Below are positions 5,091-8,183 of a DNA stretch of 8,183 bases, in pieces (the stretch's first letter is position 1; each line of letters starts with the position of its first letter). A program made the translations under genes and the position numbers. The notes beneath the pieces were generated by a model that saw nothing but the letters and a program-made list of their open reading frames with translations, searched no databases and was not told the DNA's origin. Source of the stretch: JBBRWO01 sp038249135 (lineage in GTDB: Bacteria; Actinomycetota; Coriobacteriia; Anaerosomatales; JAAXUF01); NCBI GenBank assembly GCA_038249135.1, contig JBBRWO010000095.1:1-8183 (forward strand), read 5' to 3'.

Positions 5091-6950
5091 CGGGGCCGAG
5101 AGAATCAGCTGCGCCTTATCGCGGTACGTGGGAAAGAGGGACGCGGGCTCCGCTTTACCGGTCGCTTGCTTCAAGGCTCGTGCAATCGCTTCCTTGTCGC
5201 CTGAGACAACCGCGAGATGGAGCCGTTCGGCCCATACCTCAGGGATTGCCGGTGCGAGCGCGGCTGCTCGGTCCAGCGTACGAGTTTCCCACGTGAGGTC
5301 AGTTCTACGATTGATCGCCGCATCCTCGAGACTGAGCCGTGCGAAATCAGCTAGATACGGGCCGTAATACGGCGCGAACTGGTCGGAGTCGACAGCCTGT
5401 TGGAACGAGCGCACATCGGGTCCGACGATTCCTGCGAACTCGCCACGCGTTTTGAGTCGTAGGTAGTGCATGGAGTGATCCCAGGGTGCCGCGTCCTGCG
5501 CGGACTTCAGTAGCGACTCCTTTTCCGCTGGGGTTTGCGCGTGAAGCGAGCGCTGGAAGAAGCGTTCCTGGAGCAGGTGGGATCCTGCGGCAAACACAAG
5601 GAGCAGCGCCAACGGCACAGATATCGCCGCGCGAGTCAGCAGCTGAGGCTGAGTAAATCTCGGCTCTGAAGGTGAACTCGCTGCGAGGGCGAGTCCGAGA
5701 ACGAGGGCGGATGTCGCTCCGATCATCATCGTCCACGGGGCGAATGCGGCGCCGAGCAGGAAGCCGACCCCACCGATCGAAAGGCTCATGTGAAGGCCTC
5801 GCGCCCGCGCGGAAGATGAGTCCAGTCGTGTCAACGCTCGGACCCATCCCACTGCGCTTGTGATCAGGGCGACTGCTCCGACAAGCCCGAGATTGGCGAG
5901 TGCCCGAAGGTAGAGTGAGTGTGGATCGGCTGATATCACGTCGATCACCGCGCTGCCGTGCTCCAATCTCATCAGTTCCGGTTGTGTAACTGACTGTGCG
6001 GCGTACATGTAGCCGTCAGGGCCGTGCCCGACAAGCGGGGAACTCAGGAACAGCTGAACTGCCCCATTCCACAGATAGGCGCGAGTGGCCAACCCGGTCT
6101 GGATTGCGGACGGGAGCCATCCAAGCCCTGCAGGGCCGAACGCGCCGCTGATAGCAACGGCGATTACCCCGATTCCGGCGATTCCCACAGTCACCCCTCC
6201 GGCGTAGCGAAGGGCCCGTGAGAAACGCGGCCATTCTATCGGGCCAAGAAGCGCCGTCATAGCGCCTATCTCAACGACGATACTGGCCGATGCCGACTGA
6301 GCGCCGGAGACAAGGACTGAGATAGCGAGCAGGCCGGCAGCAGCAAACCATAGGGCGCGCCGCACGCCCGATGCTGAAGTGAGCGCCATCCCGGCCGCGA
6401 CGGGAAACCAGAGCAACATGATCAGTCCGAAGAAATTGTCGTTCTGTAGTGGACCGGTGACCGCCTGTCCAAGAATCCGCTGCGCAAGACCCGCAACGGC
6501 AACGGGAAGTACCCACGCGAACACGAGGGCGATCCAGGTGCGGAGCCGGCTGTCGATGCGGACTCCGGCGGCTCCGATTGCTATGGCGAGCAGCGCGATC
6601 CAAGTGACAACACCCATGCTGGTGCCCATGCCGTCCATGAGGTTAGACAGGGGGAACGGGGAGGCCACCGCGCTTATCAACATGGCCGCGATAATCGCCG
6701 CGACACCGATGAGAAACAGCGACTGCCGCCGCCGATATGCGAGGCGCCCCGACCAAAACAGCGCCAACCACACGACGCCCGCAATCAAGATGAAGGCAGA
6801 TCGCGCCGCGAACAGGTTGCCGTCTGGCAGGGCAGGCGCGATCGACGTCAGAGACGTGGCGAAGATCGCTGCGCCGAGCAGGTCGGATCTATGCCACGAG
6901 AAGCGGCTTCGTGCTGGGGAGCTGATCTCGCTGGGCCGTCGCTTGGCCAT
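5088..6950 (-). CDS. O-antigen ligase/polymerase family (Wzy_C) membrane protein with helical-repeat C-terminus
   Basis: Predicted 620 residues from ATG 6950, which has GGAGG 4 nt upstream. A TTG at 6980 in the same frame lies inside the predicted -10 box and is rejected. About ten to twelve hydrophobic helices fill residues 22-460. The family signature is a long external loop with R290 (TRAYLWNGA), PLVGHGPDGY (305-314) and H344 in ADPHSLYLRALANLGLVG, corresponding to the conserved Arg and His of WaaL/Wzy-type enzymes. Members join or polymerise lipid-linked glycans on the outer face of the membrane. The sequence cannot say whether this one is a polymerase or a ligase. Residues 470-620 are soluble and helical, with TPR-like spacing (for example RTLDRAAALAPAIPEVWAERL), an arrangement common in Gram-positive and environmental members. 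It converges on the cytochrome genes with 19 bp between stops and has its own promoter, so it is functionally separate from them as far as can be seen. Confidence 0.82.
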   Translation of the reverse strand: MAKRRPSEISSPARSRFSWHRSDLLGAAIFATSLTSIAPALPDGNLFAARSAFILIAGVVWLALFWSGRLAYRRRQSLFLIGVAAIIAAMLISAVASPFPLSNLMDGMGTSMGVVTWIALLAIAIGAAGVRIDSRLRTWIALVFAWVLPVAVAGLAQRILGQAVTGPLQNDNFFGLIMLLWFPVAAGMALTSASGVRRALWFAAAGLLAISVLVSGAQSASASIVVEIGAMTALLGPIEWPRFSRALRYAGGVTVGIAGIGVIAVAISGAFGPAGLGWLPSAIQTGLATRAYLWNGAVQLFLSSPLVGHGPDGYMYAAQSVTQPELMRLEHGSAVIDVISADPHSLYLRALANLGLVGAVALITSAVGWVRALTRLDSSSARARGLHMSLSIGGVGFLLGAAFAPWTMMIGATSALVLGLALAASSPSEPRFTQPQLLTRAAISVPLALLLVFAAGSHLLQERFFQRSLHAQTPAEKESLLKSAQDAAPWDHSMHYLRLKTRGEFAGIVGPDVRSFQQAVDSDQFAPYYGPYLADFARLSLEDAAINRRTDLTWETRTLDRAAALAPAIPEVWAERLHLAVVSGDKEAIARALKQATGKAEPASLFPTYRDKAQLILSAP

Positions 6951-6979
6951 TCGTCCTCCAGAGTCTCTGGTACCGAGCA

Positions 6980-7008
6980 ATTATCGAGTCCGAGCCACCA
7001 GACGGCAA
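6980..7008 (-). promoter_or_regulatory. Promoter of the O-antigen ligase-like gene
   Basis: Read on the - strand, TTGCCG (7008 to 7003) and GATAAT (6985 to 6980) are 17 bp apart. The -10 box matches at 5 of 6 positions and the -35 box at 4 of 6. The start site would fall near 6973, about 23 nt before the ATG at 6950 with its GGAGG. This agrees with that start codon and makes the gene independent of its - strand neighbour. Confidence 0.55.
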
Positions 7009-7032
7009 CAGCCGATGTGTATGGACTCGATA
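6982..7032. repeat. 10-bp inverted repeat bracketing the - strand promoter
   Basis: TATCGAGTCC (6982-6991) and GGACTCGATA (7023-7032) are perfect inverted copies with a 31-bp gap, 41 bp centre to centre. The first arm overlaps the predicted -10 box and the second lies upstream of the -35 box, so this could be a two-site operator. In RNA from upstream it could also fold as a hairpin with a large loop. Confidence 0.6.
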
Positions 7033-7066
7033 GTGTGGGCGCATTCCGGCTCGTGCGAGGTGGTCT

Positions 7067-8077
7067 TCACGCGACGCCACTTGCAGCTTCGTCATCAGGG
7101 GTGCTGTCCTCGGTGTCGTCGAACGCCAGCACCGAGCGCAGCACCGACGGTCGGGCCGCCAGCACGGCCCAGCCGATCCCCACGCCCCACCACAGCGTGG
7201 CGATGCGCGTGATGACCGTGGCCGCGGATGCATCCGCAGGTTGCATGCCGGCCGCGATGAGGACGCCGACCATGGAAGCCTCGGTCAACCCGATGCCGCC
7301 GGGCAGGAACGTCAGGGCACCTGCGACCGTCGCAATCGCGTAGACCGATACCGCCGCCGGCAGGCTGAGTGCCGAGAATCCCAGTGACGAGAGGCACAGC
7401 GCGAATCCGACGCCTTCGAGCCCCCAGGCCAGCACGGAGGCCGGGACCGACCACATGAGCGTTCGCCGTGTGAGCGACACCCGGATCGTCTCGGAGATCG
7501 TCTCCGCGGCGGCGTGATGCTCGCATGCCCAGTTCTGCTTCTCCACGATGCGGAGGGCGAGTGCATGGAGCCACTCTGAGCTTGCGAGCGTGCTGCCGAC
7601 GAGAACGGCTGCGAGTCCACCCACCAGCGTCCAGCGGTCCCCGCCTACCAGCGTGAACCCACCCAGCGCGAGAAGGCACACGCCGATGAGGTCCGCGACT
7701 CGCTCGGCGAACACGAGTGCGACGCCGCGTGTCATCGGCATGCCGGAAGTGCTGCGTGCGAGCCACGGCTTGAGGATCTCGCCGATGCGCCCGGGAGTCA
7801 GCGTCATCGTCTGGCCGGCGATCTGCAGGTAGATGGCGTCTCGCGCACGGGTGGGATGACCTACGACTCGCATCAGCTGCCCCCAGCGCAGACCGCGCAC
7901 GGCCAAGCTGGCGAGCCCGAGCGCGAGCATGGCCGCGAGCGTGGGTAGCGGGAATTCGCGGAGCGCTGCGAGCATCCCCGGCCCGTCAGTGAGCAGAGCC
8001 ATCACAGCGGAGACCAGCACGGTGGCAAGCGCGGCCAGTGCGAGGCCGCCTATGATTCGGCGTGAGTTCATGGGCAT
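7067..8077 (-). CDS. Lysylphosphatidylglycerol synthase TM-region (UPF0104) family membrane protein
   Basis: Predicted 336 residues from ATG 8077. An ATG two codons later (8071) is equally possible and neither has a clear Shine-Dalgarno. About seven or eight hydrophobic helices are visible. Hallmarks of the family (the membrane domain found in MprF and in free-standing proteins such as AglD-type transporters) are PGRIGEILKPWLA (95-107), ERVADLIG (125-132), FLPGGIGLTEASMVG (257-271) and the TVITRIATLWWGVGIG stretch (287-302). The aminoacyl-transferase domain of full MprF is absent, so it is not a lysyl-PG synthase. Free-standing members are thought to be lipid or lipid-linked sugar flippases or their helpers, often beside glycan genes. 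The glycan enzyme downstream on the same strand fits that, but the substrate is unknown. The C-terminus is a short acidic tail. No clear terminator is seen in the 116 bp before the next - strand gene. Confidence 0.82.
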   Translation of the reverse strand: MPMNSRRIIGGLALAALATVLVSAVMALLTDGPGMLAALREFPLPTLAAMLALGLASLAVRGLRWGQLMRVVGHPTRARDAIYLQIAGQTMTLTPGRIGEILKPWLARSTSGMPMTRGVALVFAERVADLIGVCLLALGGFTLVGGDRWTLVGGLAAVLVGSTLASSEWLHALALRIVEKQNWACEHHAAAETISETIRVSLTRRTLMWSVPASVLAWGLEGVGFALCLSSLGFSALSLPAAVSVYAIATVAGALTFLPGGIGLTEASMVGVLIAAGMQPADASAATVITRIATLWWGVGIGWAVLAARPSVLRSVLAFDDTEDSTPDDEAASGVA

Positions 8078-8093
8078 CCAGACGGTGTTCGGG

Positions 8094-8174
8094 TCAGTGC
8101 TGCGCGTCGGCGAGCGCGGCCTTCTCGGCGGGTGCTGATCGTTGCTGCCAGAGGATTATCGCACTCGCGACGGG
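8094..8174 (-). other. Coding-like remnant or 3' tail upstream of the UPF0104 gene
   Basis: On the - strand a 26-codon stretch ends with TGA at 8096-8094 (last residues APAEKAALADAQH). Its last dozen codons all end in G or C, as in real genes here. The same frame is closed by another TGA at 8177-8175 and has no start codon, so it is not an intact gene. It may be a frameshifted gene tail, a sequencing error, or chance. Confidence 0.15.
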
Positions 8175-8183
8175 TCAGTGGAG

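Noticed and set aside
6951..6980. TTG start at 6980 for the O-antigen ligase-like gene
   Set aside because: It falls inside the predicted -10 box and lacks a ribosome-binding site, whereas ATG 6950 has GGAGG just upstream.
6379..7212. 277-residue + strand reading frame over the - strand membrane genes
   Set aside because: Composition is typical of the complement of a GC-rich gene, with no recognisable motif or ribosome-binding site, and it spans the intergenic promoter and two genes with solid family signatures.
7067..8077. Full MprF lysylphosphatidylglycerol synthase
   Set aside because: Only the membrane domain is present; the soluble aminoacyl-transferase domain that makes lysyl-PG is missing.
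1..8183. tRNA, rRNA, CRISPR array, insertion sequence or prophage signatures
   Set aside because: No regularly spaced repeats, transposase- or integrase-like proteins, or recognisable RNA gene sequences were found on either strand.

Overview
This is a high-GC bacterial window dominated by a multiheme c-type cytochrome locus on the + strand (1-5068), which converges on two - strand envelope-polysaccharide-type membrane genes (5088-8077). The heme-rich content, GC-rich codon usage, strong Shine-Dalgarno sites and membrane-anchored cytochromes would suit a metal-reducing or syntrophic anaerobe. An Actinomycetota lineage such as the environmental Coriobacteriia (OPB41/Anaerosomatales type) is my best guess. 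This is inference only: no taxonomic marker gene is present, and Chloroflexota, Firmicutes or Desulfobacterota-type hosts are not excluded.

Left part: the 3' end of a TPR protein gene (1-168) is followed after about 30 bp by a beta-propeller (NHL-repeat) protein that appears tethered to the membrane at both ends (203-1447). A 168-bp gap then holds a good sigma70-type promoter, a 5'-leader hairpin and an unusually complete 12-nt Shine-Dalgarno. These precede a secreted hexaheme cytochrome (1658-2653, alternative start 1616). The hexaheme protein has six CXXCH motifs and exactly six other histidines in its mature part. Its motif order recalls the OmcS/OmcE filament cytochromes of Geobacter as I remember them. 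It is the most interesting gene here.

Middle: a GC-rich terminator hairpin and an overlapping, longer 18-bp hairpin separate the hexaheme gene from two translationally coupled genes (ATGA overlap) for membrane-anchored cytochromes. The first has 12 CXXCH motifs (2826-3791). The second has 9 CXXCH motifs plus two CX3CH and one CXCH site (3788-5068). The two share a repeated C-terminal module. A plausible model is that the two anchored cytochromes take electrons from the membrane quinone pool and pass them outward to the abundant hexaheme protein, with the propeller protein as scaffold or partner. No experiment supports this model for this locus.

Right part (- strand): an O-antigen ligase/polymerase-like (Wzy_C family) multi-pass protein with a helical-repeat C-terminus (5088-6950) has its own promoter, overlapped by a 10-bp inverted repeat. 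Upstream of it lies a lysylphosphatidylglycerol-synthase-TM/UPF0104 family membrane protein (7067-8077). The last 100 bp contain only coding-like debris or the possible end of another - strand gene. No RNA genes, CRISPR arrays, insertion sequences or prophage genes were seen.
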